From positions 1-23,914 of the forward strand of contig PFDH01000026.1 of NCBI GenBank assembly GCA_002772705.1: a stretch of 23,914 bases of DNA, written 5' to 3'. This stretch comes from Candidatus Pacebacteria bacterium CG10_big_fil_rev_8_21_14_0_10_44_11. Its GTDB lineage: Bacteria > Patescibacteriota > Microgenomatia > UBA1400 > PJMF01. Shown piece by piece: positions 17,170-23,914 of the stretch. Made by a program: the position numbers and the translations under genes. Each line of letters begins with the position of its first letter. Position 1 is the stretch's first letter. The notes under the pieces are model-generated. The model did no database searches. It was given only the letters and a program-made list of their open reading frames with translations, and was not told the origin of the DNA.

Positions 17170-17649
17170 ATGCAACCACACTCCATGTGCGCTGTCGCCG
17201 TAGCAAATTTAATTTGGAACCAAGGAAAATCTAATCTTGAGTTTTGTCGATTTAGAGTTGAGTATCAGACTCCCAAGGGTACCTATAGACATAACTTTTA
17301 CGATTGCACAATTCAGATTGAAGATAGAAAGCGAATGAGCGTCACGATTAAAAGAAGTGGCGGTGGTTTGGCTTGCACCATCGATCTGAAAGAGGATTCC
17401 CAAAACTGGGTAGAAATGACTCATCAAACCCAACACGTTGCCGGTTTATTAGAAAGATATCGCCTGGAGAAAAAAGAAATTCGTGATGGTCAACACCGGC
17501 ATAGTGAAAAATACCGAGATTTTAGGGGTCAAATTAAACATGAAGATACATTAGAGCTAGTCTGTGAAGTGAAACACCCCCAGACCAAACGATACGTTTT
17601 AATCACCTATGTAGTCACCATTGACTCAATTCGTATCAACCGAAAGTAA
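17170..17649 (+). CDS. Unknown 159-residue protein
   Basis: I do not recognise this family. The sequence is beta-rich: alternating strands such as FCRFRVEYQTPKGTY, CTIQIEDRKRMSVTIKR and the C-terminal YVLITYVVTIDSIRI, with a charged His/Arg/Lys-rich middle (LEKKEIRDGQHRHSEKYRD). Four Cys occur, without zinc-finger spacing. There is no signal peptide or clear membrane helix; a cytoplasmic beta-sandwich is a guess. The start is fixed by the leaderless promoter (-10 box ending 6 nt upstream); an ATG five codons on is the alternative. It stands alone and is followed by 148 bp in which I see only a weak CAACCG/CGGTTG stem and a stray TATAAT at 17760. Confidence 0.7.
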   Translation: MQPHSMCAVAVANLIWNQGKSNLEFCRFRVEYQTPKGTYRHNFYDCTIQIEDRKRMSVTIKRSGGGLACTIDLKEDSQNWVEMTHQTQHVAGLLERYRLEKKEIRDGQHRHSEKYRDFRGQIKHEDTLELVCEVKHPQTKRYVLITYVVTIDSIRINRK

Positions 17650-17797
17650 CCCAACAAAATACAGAAGCGGTTGTTAACGGAGAATCATGTCCGGGATTTC
17701 TCAGGAATATGAATAATGAACAAGGCAAATTAATTTCTCGACTCTCTGTCCAAGCCTCATATAATGATCTAGGAGAAACCATCCTTTAGCTTCCTGG

Positions 17798-18118
17798 CTA
17801 TTTCTTTCCTTCCCCCAACTCTAACTTCTGAAACCAACTACGCCGATACATCACCGCAATAATGGCATAGACGGCAATATCAATCCAGGTTTCTTCGATT
17901 GTCTCATTAGTTGGTTTTTGTTGAGAGATAAGCAAATGTTTGAGACGTTCAATTTTTTCACTCACTCTCATTGCAATACCCAGCTCCTTATTAGACAAGA
18001 TGTTACCTTTGCCGTAGTCCTGATGTTTTTTAATAAACATTTCTAGCAATTCACGTTCAACTTGGCTAAACGCCTGATCCAAAGTGGTCGGCGTCTGAGA
18101 GGAGAGTATTTTTGTCAT
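17798..18118 (-). CDS. DUF1599-like (nucleotide modification associated) protein
   Basis: A 106-residue helical protein. KKHQDYGKGNI, followed by GIAMRVSEKIERLKHLL and ETWIDIAVYAIIAV, has the order of conserved residues seen in DUF1599 / nucleotide-modification-associated domain 1: a DYG motif, Arg/Lys/Arg in the second helix, then Glu/Asp in the D-x-x-x-Y-A helix. Such proteins are all-alpha, related in shape to MazG-type NTP pyrophosphatases, and often accompany modified-base pathways or phage genes. Its ATG overlaps the stop of the ATP-grasp gene (ATGA), so the pair is translationally coupled. The fold assignment is moderate; activity is not shown. Confidence 0.7.
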   Translation of the reverse strand: MTKILSSQTPTTLDQAFSQVERELLEMFIKKHQDYGKGNILSNKELGIAMRVSEKIERLKHLLISQQKPTNETIEETWIDIAVYAIIAVMYRRSWFQKLELGEGKK

Positions 18119-19215
18119 GCCGCTATTGTATCAACAGCGGAACCAGATATTCTAGCAGAAATTTCATTGACGATACTTCTGATAAGTTGCTTTGACATTT
18201 TTTCGTCACCAGCCTGAGCAACATCCCAATCAATGCCGGGACCAATATTTCCTTCAAGAAGATAGACATTCCCGTTGTTGCTAACCACAAAATCAAGCGC
18301 ATACAACGTATTACATTTATTAATGTTTCTCACTATTTTTTCCGCAGTTAAAAGCACTGCTTTGGGAATGTCGGCTGGAGTCACATACGCTAATTGACCC
18401 CCCTGATGCATGTTGCATCTAAAATCATTGGCTTTGGCGACCCTTAGGTAACACTGTATCAGCAGATTGTGATGAAAGATGAGCCGAATATCAGTCGCAT
18501 TTTGATTATTTTTATAAGCAAATCCTTTATCAAAGGCTAAAAATGGCTGAATCACAAACTTAATATCCTTGTTCTTCATCATAATTTTTTTTATCTTGTG
18601 AGCAAAGTCACGATTAATTTTGTAGACATGATTACCACCAGACCCAAACCGATCTTTCAAAATAATATTGGTAGAAAAGTCACTAGCAAAGTGGTAGTTC
18701 TTTACGATGGCTCGCAATTTTTTAATCGCTGAGCTAATACTCTTCAGGTTATTTGAATAGATTGCCACTGTCGGTAGTGTGTACTCTGGCAATTTTGCAA
18801 AGGTTTCAAGTTTGTCAAAAAAGGTCATGAATAATGTTGGATCATTAAAAGCTTTGACCATTTGGTCAGAAAAAAGCAGATCTCTTTCAGCCGCTCTGAT
18901 TTGTGATACTGGAGAAACCTTATCAAAGACTTGTGCTGATTTCGCCTTAGCGTCATTTTTGTCCCAGTTACCCGACTCATGAGTCCAGTAAGTTTTGCAG
19001 GTACCGGGTCCAATGATGTCGGCTGAAGTGGTAAAACCAGCGGTCATTCCTGATTTTTCACAAGCATCCAGCAAATAAGCATAGGAACGATTATAGTTGG
19101 CTTGTTTTGAATTCAGAGAAAATGGATGCAAACTATCAGCGTCAGAAACTGACGAACTCAGAGCAGTGTCAGCCGAATAAACGACAAGAACGTCTAGATT
19201 AACCATACTTTTCAT
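18115..19215 (-). CDS. ATP-grasp ligase, RimK/glutathione-synthetase-like
   Basis: A 366-residue protein with an ATP-grasp core in its C-terminal two thirds: NIILKDRFGSGGNHVYKI (the glycine-rich nucleotide-binding region), VIQPFLAFDKG, DIRLIFHHNLLIQCYLRVAK, and the metal-binding end LYALDFVVSNNGNVYLLEGN (the acid and EGN residues chelating magnesium). Such enzymes join a carboxylate to an amine or thiol through an acyl phosphate. The N-terminal ~120 residues form the pre-ATP-grasp domain and contain IIGPGTCKTYWTHE. The substrate cannot be read. ATGs at 19215 and 19206 are both possible, with a TTG at 19227; 19215 is chosen for its AAAGA upstream and a leader of about 31 nt from the TATACT at 19258-19253. 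The downstream partner is a DUF1599-like gene. It diverges from the UbiB operon. Confidence 0.82.
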   Translation of the reverse strand: MKSMVNLDVLVVYSADTALSSSVSDADSLHPFSLNSKQANYNRSYAYLLDACEKSGMTAGFTTSADIIGPGTCKTYWTHESGNWDKNDAKAKSAQVFDKVSPVSQIRAAERDLLFSDQMVKAFNDPTLFMTFFDKLETFAKLPEYTLPTVAIYSNNLKSISSAIKKLRAIVKNYHFASDFSTNIILKDRFGSGGNHVYKINRDFAHKIKKIMMKNKDIKFVIQPFLAFDKGFAYKNNQNATDIRLIFHHNLLIQCYLRVAKANDFRCNMHQGGQLAYVTPADIPKAVLLTAEKIVRNINKCNTLYALDFVVSNNGNVYLLEGNIGPGIDWDVAQAGDEKMSKQLIRSIVNEISARISGSAVDTIAA

Positions 19216-19252
19216 AGAATCTTTCAAACCGATCGAGGAGTGAGGTACCTAC

Positions 19253-19258
19253 AGTATA
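19253..19258 (-). promoter_or_regulatory. -10 box for the ATP-grasp operon
   Basis: On the minus strand TATACT spans 19258-19253, 37 nt before the ATG at 19215. No good -35 is visible. Confidence 0.45.
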
Positions 19259-19315
19259 CACGAAATTAAGACGAAATGGGGAGGAAAAGTTATCTTATTG
19301 CCTCTAACCAAAATT

Positions 19316-19321
19316 TATAAT
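19316..19321 (+). promoter_or_regulatory. -10 box for the UbiB operon
   Basis: TATAAT at 19316-19321, 42 nt before the first ATG of the operon (19364). A second candidate, GATAAT, is at 19335-19340. Neither has a consensus -35 at 17 nt. Confidence 0.45.
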
Positions 19322-19363
19322 CTAGAAAAACTGAGATAATAAGGCTAAGCTAACAAGTAAAAG

Positions 19364-19525
19364 ATGCAGTATTTATCAGTTTTCTTTGCTATTTTTATCG
19401 CCTGGGTCAGTATTGTGGTTTTCGCTGCCACAACCACTAATGCCAATTTGGTTTTTTCACTTTATTTCAGGCTAATGATCTTCACGGCAGTGCTCTTTTT
19501 GATTGGTTTTTGGAGAAACAAATGA
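19364..19525 (+). CDS. Small two-helix membrane protein upstream of UbiB
   Basis: A 53-codon frame found by reading upstream of the kinase. It begins MQYLSVFFAIFIAWVSIVVF, has a short polar loop (ATTTNAN), a second hydrophobic helix (LIFTAVLFLIGF-like, containing MIFTAVLFLIGF) and ends WRNK. It therefore predicts two transmembrane helices and little else. Its TGA overlaps the ATG of the UbiB gene (ATGA at 19522-19525), the strongest argument that it is real. There is no clear SD (AAGTAAAAG precedes the ATG). I do not recognise the family. Confidence 0.7.
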   Translation: MQYLSVFFAIFIAWVSIVVFAATTTNANLVFSLYFRLMIFTAVLFLIGFWRNK

Positions 19526-21003
19526 TCGTTTTTAATCGGTTAAAAAAGACTATTTACCATCTATTTATCCTTGTGCTTGCCTACTATACCAAGCCAACCG
19601 CGGTTACAATGAACTTGCTTTACCAAGCAGTTCAGGATTTGGGCGGCGTCTATGTTAAGTTCATGCAGTTTTTGTGTCTTCGTTTAGAAATGTTTGATGA
19701 CGACGTCAAAATTCAGTTTGTGAAGTTATACGATCAAGTAGATCAAGAAGAGATGGACGTCGAAGAGATTTTGTTCCAGGAGTTAGGAGAGAAACGCCAG
19801 TTATTGAAAGAGGTAGAAAAAACACCGTTTGCTACCGGTTCATTTGCACAGGTATACAAAGCCAAACTACAAGATGGGCGATCAGTAGTTGTTAAAGTTC
19901 GCCGAGCCGACCAGCACCAAAAGGTGACTTTTGATTTCTTTTTGATGACGATTGTTTGTCGAGTCATTCTGCTATTGTTCGACTTTGAACAACTAGATTT
20001 GCTTCAGCTGTTTAAAGAATTTAAAAAAACTACCTTTCAGGAATTGGAATATAAACTTGAACTCCAACATGCTCAATATTTTTTTGAACAGTATCGCAAT
20101 CATCCTCAAATCGTAATTCCAGAAACTTTTGCTGAGCTCTGCACCAACAACGTTTTAGTTCAGGAGTATGTTCAAGGTATACCATTGACTCAGGTAATTA
20201 CTTGGAAACAGCAGCGAACTGATTACCACACATTTTTAGAGGAACAGTACGGCATCAATTTGGAAATGGTTTTTTTCTCAATCGCTACCGAAGTGATCAG
20301 ACAACACTTAACTTTTGATAAGTTTTATGGAGATTCTCACCCTGGTAATATTATTTTGCTACCGCAAAACAAGTTTGCTTTTATAGATTTTGGCATTTTA
20401 GATCAGACCGCTAGCGACAAAAAGGAGTACTTCACCTTGATGAAAACGTTGGGTCAGCCAATTGAACAATTAAATGAGGAATCAATGAGCCAACAATTTT
20501 TGAAATTGGGAGCGCGCTCACTCTATCAATCACTGGAAGTGATTGAGAAAAGCTTGGGACAAACTGAGCAGTCAAGTAAGTTAACCGATTTGATCAAAGC
20601 TGAGTATGCTCAGTTAATTGCCGATTGTAAAGACAGCTTGATTAGCCAAGAGTTGGAGAAAAGAGAAGATCTGACTGGCTTAGTGATGCAAATTGCTGAG
20701 TTGGGTAAAAAGTTTCAGATTCAAATGCCCACTGGATTTTTTAATGTGATTCGCAGTTCTACCATGTTCAAATCTTTCACCAGTTACTTGGCTCCGGACT
20801 ATCATTACATGCGACAAGTCTATCGAGAGTTGGCCGCCGAATATGAACATGTGCCTCTATCTGAGAAGCGACAACCAAGGAAATTTTCATTTGAAGAATC
20901 GGTCGAAACAGTTATGGATTGGCTCAGTAGTATTGCTGAAGCGGACTTGCCCCTCTACTTACAAATTCATGGCATACTAGAGGGAAAAAATTATGCTAAG
21001 TAA
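19522..21003 (+). CDS. UbiB/ABC1 (ADCK)-family atypical kinase
   Basis: A 493-residue member of the ABC1/UbiB family, atypical protein-kinase-like ATPases linked in other bacteria to quinone synthesis or lipid handling. Motifs: LGGVYVKFMQF (40-50), where the family-defining KxGQ reads KFMQ, so the Gly is replaced by Met; the nucleotide loop FATGSFAQVYKA (103-114), in place of the usual Ala-rich loop; VVVKVRR with Lys125; QELEYKLE (173-180); the catalytic YGDSHPGNI (269-277), usually with ADPHPGN; and the metal-binding FIDFG (287-291). The C-terminal ~100 residues have no clear paired membrane helices such as those ending E. coli UbiB. One hydrophobic stretch is near the N-terminus (IYHLFILVLAYY). 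The ATG at 19522 is fixed by the ATGA overlap with the gene before; the next gene starts 11 nt inside its end. Confidence 0.88.
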   Translation: MIVFNRLKKTIYHLFILVLAYYTKPTAVTMNLLYQAVQDLGGVYVKFMQFLCLRLEMFDDDVKIQFVKLYDQVDQEEMDVEEILFQELGEKRQLLKEVEKTPFATGSFAQVYKAKLQDGRSVVVKVRRADQHQKVTFDFFLMTIVCRVILLLFDFEQLDLLQLFKEFKKTTFQELEYKLELQHAQYFFEQYRNHPQIVIPETFAELCTNNVLVQEYVQGIPLTQVITWKQQRTDYHTFLEEQYGINLEMVFFSIATEVIRQHLTFDKFYGDSHPGNIILLPQNKFAFIDFGILDQTASDKKEYFTLMKTLGQPIEQLNEESMSQQFLKLGARSLYQSLEVIEKSLGQTEQSSKLTDLIKAEYAQLIADCKDSLISQELEKREDLTGLVMQIAELGKKFQIQMPTGFFNVIRSSTMFKSFTSYLAPDYHYMRQVYRELAAEYEHVPLSEKRQPRKFSFEESVETVMDWLSSIAEADLPLYLQIHGILEGKNYAK

Positions 21004-21184
21004 GTTCTTTTTGATTATCAAGTACCCATACACAGCAGGAGTGATTGCTATTATTTGGCTGGGCAGCAGCATCTTAATGTTTACCCATCCTCAACTGCCG
21101 ATTGTTGGGATGGTGACAATCAATATTATTGTTTGTTCGGTGATTGGTTTGATTGGGTTTAGAGTGGTGAGAGAGAAGGGGTAG
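20993..21184 (+). CDS. Small two-helix membrane protein downstream of UbiB
   Basis: A 63-residue protein starting 11 nt before the end of the kinase gene. It has two hydrophobic helices (AGVIAIIWLGSSILMF and IVGMVTINIIVCSVIGLIGF) and a basic end (RVVREKG), so it should sit in the membrane as a hairpin. No SD is obvious beyond the purine run AGAGGGAAAAAA. The overlap with the kinase frame and the good membrane pattern support it. Its stop is 1 bp from the stop of the convergent methyltransferase, leaving no room for a separate terminator. Unknown family. Confidence 0.7.
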   Translation: MLSKFFLIIKYPYTAGVIAIIWLGSSILMFTHPQLPIVGMVTINIIVCSVIGLIGFRVVREKG

Positions 21185-21185
21185 A

Positions 21186-21938
21186 CTAATTTGAGATTTT
21201 TAAGTAGAATCTATTTGTATGTTGAGAGTAGCTAGTAGCCCCAGCAATAAATGGAAATAGAAATAGGTTGCAGAACAAGTTACTACCTAACTTGCAGAAA
21301 AACCAGAGGTGATTGAGGATCGGCAATTTGATTTCTGTTAACTGAAAAGTAAAAAGCAGATTGGACCACCTAAAGTCTCCGCTATAGGTTAATTTGCCGT
21401 GAAACTGGTTGGCCCACCCCATGACTTCGTCAGGAGTTGGTAAGCCTCGTTCGATGTGTTCGGCTAAAAAAGCTGTCATTTTTTTGTCTTTAATTGAGTG
21501 GAATAAATTTTTTTCAGCCTCTGTGTGATTTTCTGTACCAAGTGGAGCCGAACAAATCAAAATATTTTTTGTCACTCTGAGCATCTCTTTGAGTAGTGCT
21601 TTTCTGTCTGGCTGAGGCACGTGCTCTAGGACATCAACACAAACCAAACCATCAAATTCTTTGTCCTTGAATGGCAAATGCTTACCATCGTAAAACATGT
21701 TTTTTTCTGTTCTCTCAAGGTATTTGGGGGTTTGATTACCCTGATTAGCAAGGTTGATGGTGTAGTAGTCAGTCGCCTGGGCAATCTTGCCAAGAATAGG
21801 CTGCTCACCACCAACATCAAGAATGGTTTGTCCAGGTTTAATCAGTGAAGCAATATAGCGCTGCCGCTCATGAATGTCAGGTTGGAGAAACCAAAAGTTG
21901 TGAGCCAGAGAAAGTTCGAGTTTGGAGATGAATGACAT
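21186..21938 (-). CDS. SAM-dependent methyltransferase, class I
   Basis: A 250-residue protein with a Rossmann-type methyltransferase core: motif I ILDVGGEQPILGK, an acidic strand, LPFKDKEFDGLVCVDVLEHV (motifs III-IV of the UbiE/type 11 group) and LLKEMLRVTKNILI. The C-terminal third has hydrophobic stretches (LWFFCKLGSNLFCNLFLFPF), suggesting membrane attachment, and the substrate may be a lipid or glycan, by inference. The ATG at 21938 is set by a leaderless promoter; the frame runs 12 codons further upstream through the promoter. It diverges from the MFS gene and converges on the UbiB operon. Confidence 0.85.
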   Translation of the reverse strand: MSFISKLELSLAHNFWFLQPDIHERQRYIASLIKPGQTILDVGGEQPILGKIAQATDYYTINLANQGNQTPKYLERTEKNMFYDGKHLPFKDKEFDGLVCVDVLEHVPQPDRKALLKEMLRVTKNILICSAPLGTENHTEAEKNLFHSIKDKKMTAFLAEHIERGLPTPDEVMGWANQFHGKLTYSGDFRWSNLLFTFQLTEIKLPILNHLWFFCKLGSNLFCNLFLFPFIAGATSYSQHTNRFYLKISN

Positions 21939-21945
21939 GGGAGTA

Positions 21946-21974
21946 ATTGTAACGCGGAGCGGGGGGAAGCACAA
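21946..21974 (-). promoter_or_regulatory. Methyltransferase promoter, predicted leaderless
   Basis: Read on the minus strand: TTGTGC (21974-21969), 17 nt, TACAAT (21951-21946), then 7 nt to the ATG at 21938. Well matched and without an SD. Confidence 0.7.
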
Positions 21975-22021
21975 TTTGAAAATTAGTTTGTACTTAAAAA
22001 AATCAGAACTTGGTTTTGTTA

Positions 22022-22027
22022 TATAAT
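22022..22027 (+). promoter_or_regulatory. MFS gene -10 box, predicted leaderless
   Basis: A consensus TATAAT at 22022-22027, 6 nt before the ATG at 22034. No -35 match at 16-18 nt. Confidence 0.55.
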
Positions 22028-22033
22028 TCAGCT

Positions 22034-23200
22034 ATGTATCAAAAAAATGTTCGGATGCTGTCTATTTTTAATTTTCTAATCGGGTTTAGTTTGTTTGCCC
22101 CGTTAGCAATTATTTATTTTACCAAAGTATCAGGTTCATTTATGCTGGGAACTAGTGTTTATGGGATCATAATGCTATCTTCAGCAATGTTTGAGGTACC
22201 AACTGGGATCTGGTCAGATAAAATAGGCCGAAAATATACTGTTGTATTGGGATCCTGGTTCCGTGTGATAGCTTTCATCTTTTATGCCATAGGTTTGTCA
22301 TACGGATGGTTAGTAGCTGGTGCAATAGTTGAAGGTCTTTCCCGCGCTTTGTACAGCGGTAATAACGACGCATTGCTGTATGACACTTTGGCTGACGAAC
22401 ATAAACAAGAAAGTTATGATGTCTTTCAAGGAAAAGTCAGTTCGACTGAACAGTTGGCAATGGGAATTTCAGCTGTGTTGAGCGGTTTGATTGCGATATT
22501 TTCTTTTAGCTATCTCTTGTGGTTCTCGGTCTTAATTCAAATCGGGTTGCTTTTTATTAGTTATTTGTTAGTTGAGCCACATTTTAGAAAAAAACTGGAT
22601 ACCAATGTCTTTGCACACATAAAAGAGGCTCTGTCATTATTTGTTAAAAATAAAAAGTTAAGGTTTTTGAGTCTGGCTTCAATTCTGAGTTTTTCAATTA
22701 GTGAATTAAAGTGGGAATTTGGCTCGGCTTTTATAGCCACTGTTTGGCCGTTATGGGCAATTGGAATCTCTAAAACATTACCAAGTTTTGGAGCCTCGCT
22801 TAGTTTCTATTTTAGTGGTAAATTAATTCGTAAATTTAATGCAGTTAAAATACTTTTGTTTGACAGTATATACGGAAAAATAATCAGTTTAATTTCTTTA
22901 ATTTTTCCCACCGTGTTTTCTCCCCTTTTAATGTCTACTCCCTCACTTTTATATGGCGTCAGTAATATCGCTGAAAAAACTCTGATGCAACATGAGTTTT
23001 CTGACCATCAACGAGCCACAATGAGCTCTCTAAATTCACTCGGTGGCGCAATTGGGTTTGCGGTGATGAGCTTGGTGTTGGGAGGATTAGCCGATGCTTT
23101 GGGACCAGCAAAAGCCTTGATAATATTAACAATTATTGGTTTTCCAGTAGTTTTTCTTTATTGGAGAATTTTCAAGAACGAAAGAAATTTAGAAGTCTAA
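22034..23200 (+). CDS. MFS transporter, drug-efflux-like
   Basis: A 388-residue multi-spanning protein with about ten to twelve hydrophobic segments. The major facilitator motif A is clear in the loop after helix 2 (GIWSDKIGRKYTVVLG), and SRALYSGNNDALLYDTL resembles the helix 4-5 region of bacterial drug/unknown-substrate MFS proteins. The first segment starts almost at once (IFNFLIGFSLFAPLAIIYF). The substrate cannot be told. The ATG at 22034 is preferred because TATAAT ends 6 nt before it; a TTG eight codons upstream would precede the transcript start. It is divergent from the methyltransferase. I see no convincing terminator downstream. Confidence 0.9.
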   Translation: MYQKNVRMLSIFNFLIGFSLFAPLAIIYFTKVSGSFMLGTSVYGIIMLSSAMFEVPTGIWSDKIGRKYTVVLGSWFRVIAFIFYAIGLSYGWLVAGAIVEGLSRALYSGNNDALLYDTLADEHKQESYDVFQGKVSSTEQLAMGISAVLSGLIAIFSFSYLLWFSVLIQIGLLFISYLLVEPHFRKKLDTNVFAHIKEALSLFVKNKKLRFLSLASILSFSISELKWEFGSAFIATVWPLWAIGISKTLPSFGASLSFYFSGKLIRKFNAVKILLFDSIYGKIISLISLIFPTVFSPLLMSTPSLLYGVSNIAEKTLMQHEFSDHQRATMSSLNSLGGAIGFAVMSLVLGGLADALGPAKALIILTIIGFPVVFLYWRIFKNERNLEV

Positions 23201-23225
23201 AAGTCTATCCCCCGTCTTTAGGGTA

Positions 23226-23420
23226 ATGATTTTATCTAGTTGTGTGACGCTAAAAAAACGGGGTGCGCTGCCTGAAATCGAACATTTGAGTATTAAACGG
23301 ATTTTACAAGCATTTGATGATCTCGTACAGCTTGGGTTTGTGAAGATTAGGTTGAACGAAATAAGGTCTTTGGAGAAGGCTATGAGGTCATCTGTACTGA
23401 GTCAGTCATTTATTATTTAA
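23226..23420 (+). CDS. Doubtful small ORF, possible helix-turn-helix fragment
   Basis: A 64-codon frame. The middle (LSIKRILQAFDDLVQLGFVKIRL) looks like the end of a winged-helix or HTH domain, but the first and last dozen residues are not protein-like and there is no SD. It lies 25 bp after the MFS gene and overlaps the convergent NUDIX gene by 4 bp. It could be a remnant of a regulator gene. Low confidence that it is expressed. Confidence 0.25.
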   Translation: MILSSCVTLKKRGALPEIEHLSIKRILQAFDDLVQLGFVKIRLNEIRSLEKAMRSSVLSQSFII

Positions 23421-23746
23421 CTTTTTGCTCTAAGAAGTGTTTGATAAAATTTGCCTTTTCGATGATAGAACCAATCCATTGCATTAAAGAGAAGTTTGCC
23501 AATTTTGATCTTTACTCCACTTTCCTCTAAGGCCTCACGATCTAAGGTGTCTTCAATAGTTTCTCCAATGTCTACACCACCTCCCAGCACATCATAAAAC
23601 CTCTCAAGCCTGTTTTTAGCGAGGAGAAGATTTCCGTCCTTAACGATTAAAACATAGGCAGAAACTCGCCAGGTGATCTCAGAACCGTCGTACGGGACTG
23701 GTTCAAGGTTAGCATTGACGAACTTGAGTTGGTTAATGTGTTTCAT
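23417..23746 (-). CDS. NUDIX hydrolase, probably C-terminally shortened
   Basis: A 109-residue product with a complete NUDIX box, GGVDIGETIEDTLDREALEE followed by SG (Gly, five residues, Glu, seven residues, REALEESG), which binds magnesium and hydrolyses nucleoside diphosphates linked to another group. The upstream strands (WRVSAYVLIVKDGNLLLAKN) are typical. Family members are usually 130-160 residues; this one stops about 30 residues after the box, at FYQTLLRAKS, so the last strands and helix are missing. A nearby frameshift or end-decay is possible. The ATG at 23746 is the best start; no SD is seen. Confidence 0.75.
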   Translation of the reverse strand: MKHINQLKFVNANLEPVPYDGSEITWRVSAYVLIVKDGNLLLAKNRLERFYDVLGGGVDIGETIEDTLDREALEESGVKIKIGKLLFNAMDWFYHRKGKFYQTLLRAKS

Positions 23747-23756
23747 AAATAACAAC

Positions 23757-23876
23757 TTACACTCTGATTAGAGTCCAGTTTTTGACGTTCTTCATTAAAG
23801 ATTTACATTCTTCCCGAAGGACTTCACCTTTTATCTCGATCATTTGTAATTTTAAGTTTGATGAGGGGTAAATATT
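23757..23876 (-). pseudogene. Short reading-frame remnant upstream of the NUDIX gene
   Basis: Forty codons are open on the minus strand, with one ATG (23843) giving a 28-residue peptide MIEIKGEVLREECKSLMKNV and a short tail. It is protein-like, ends 10 bp before the NUDIX start and has an upstream in-frame stop at 23877-23879. It may be the end of a decayed gene. I see no other gene in 23747-23914. Confidence 0.2.
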
Positions 23877-23914
23877 TCATGTCGATGTATCACTTAGAGC
23901 CTGTCCGGAAAGTT

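Noticed and set aside
17755..17770. TATAAT on the + strand at 17760-17765
   Set aside because: No gene or hairpin follows on that strand, and there is no -35 at a suitable distance.
23226..23300. Possible tRNA-like piece (TGAAATCGAAC) near the right end
   Set aside because: Only a vague T-arm resemblance; no acceptor or anticodon stems can be paired around it.

Overview
The window reads as chromosomal DNA of a small-genome bacterium, most likely a Candidate Phyla Radiation (Patescibacteria) lineage, perhaps Microgenomates-like. The hints are very tight packing, short or divergent housekeeping proteins, a class I lysyl-tRNA synthetase, a SerRS with an atypical motif 3, and several small unrecognised proteins. 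TGA is used as a stop, so code 25 is excluded. The taxonomic call is inference. I see no rRNA, tRNA, CRISPR array or complete mobile element.

Layout. At 1-1761 a large unrecognised protein reads leftward off the edge; it diverges from greA (1844-2338), which ends in a strong terminator. Then follows a translation/secretion block: class I lysS, an HD-domain hydrolase and serS, head to tail, then secA. A small ArsR-type regulator precedes prs (PRPP synthetase), with three 20-bp imperfect tandem repeats between them. proS is preceded by a T-box riboswitch whose antiterminator and terminator can be drawn base by base. After proS come a DUF4258-like gene, a structured non-coding stretch, a DHH-family phosphoesterase overlapping a HIT hydrolase, and rpsU with a perfect Shine-Dalgarno (SD) sequence and a bidirectional terminator. 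A leftward coiled-coil gene and rightward pyk share a palindromic promoter; pyk is followed by a YtxH-like gene and an unknown gene.

From 17.8 kb the content is more accessory. A leftward pair encodes an ATP-grasp ligase and a DUF1599-like protein. A rightward overlapping trio encodes a small membrane protein, a UbiB/ABC1 atypical kinase and another small membrane protein. A leftward SAM methyltransferase diverges from an MFS transporter. The right end holds a shortened NUDIX gene and ORF scraps that look degraded.

Regulation. Six genes (greA, prs, the DHH gene, the unknown gene at 17170, the methyltransferase and the MFS gene) have a -10 box ending only 6-7 nt before the ATG, which predicts leaderless mRNAs. 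Genes inside operons use SD sequences or ATGA overlaps. rpsU has the strongest SD in the window. Terminators and the next promoter are often fused (greA/lysS, prs/proS, upstream of the DHH gene). All functional calls come from reading motifs by eye; no database search was run.
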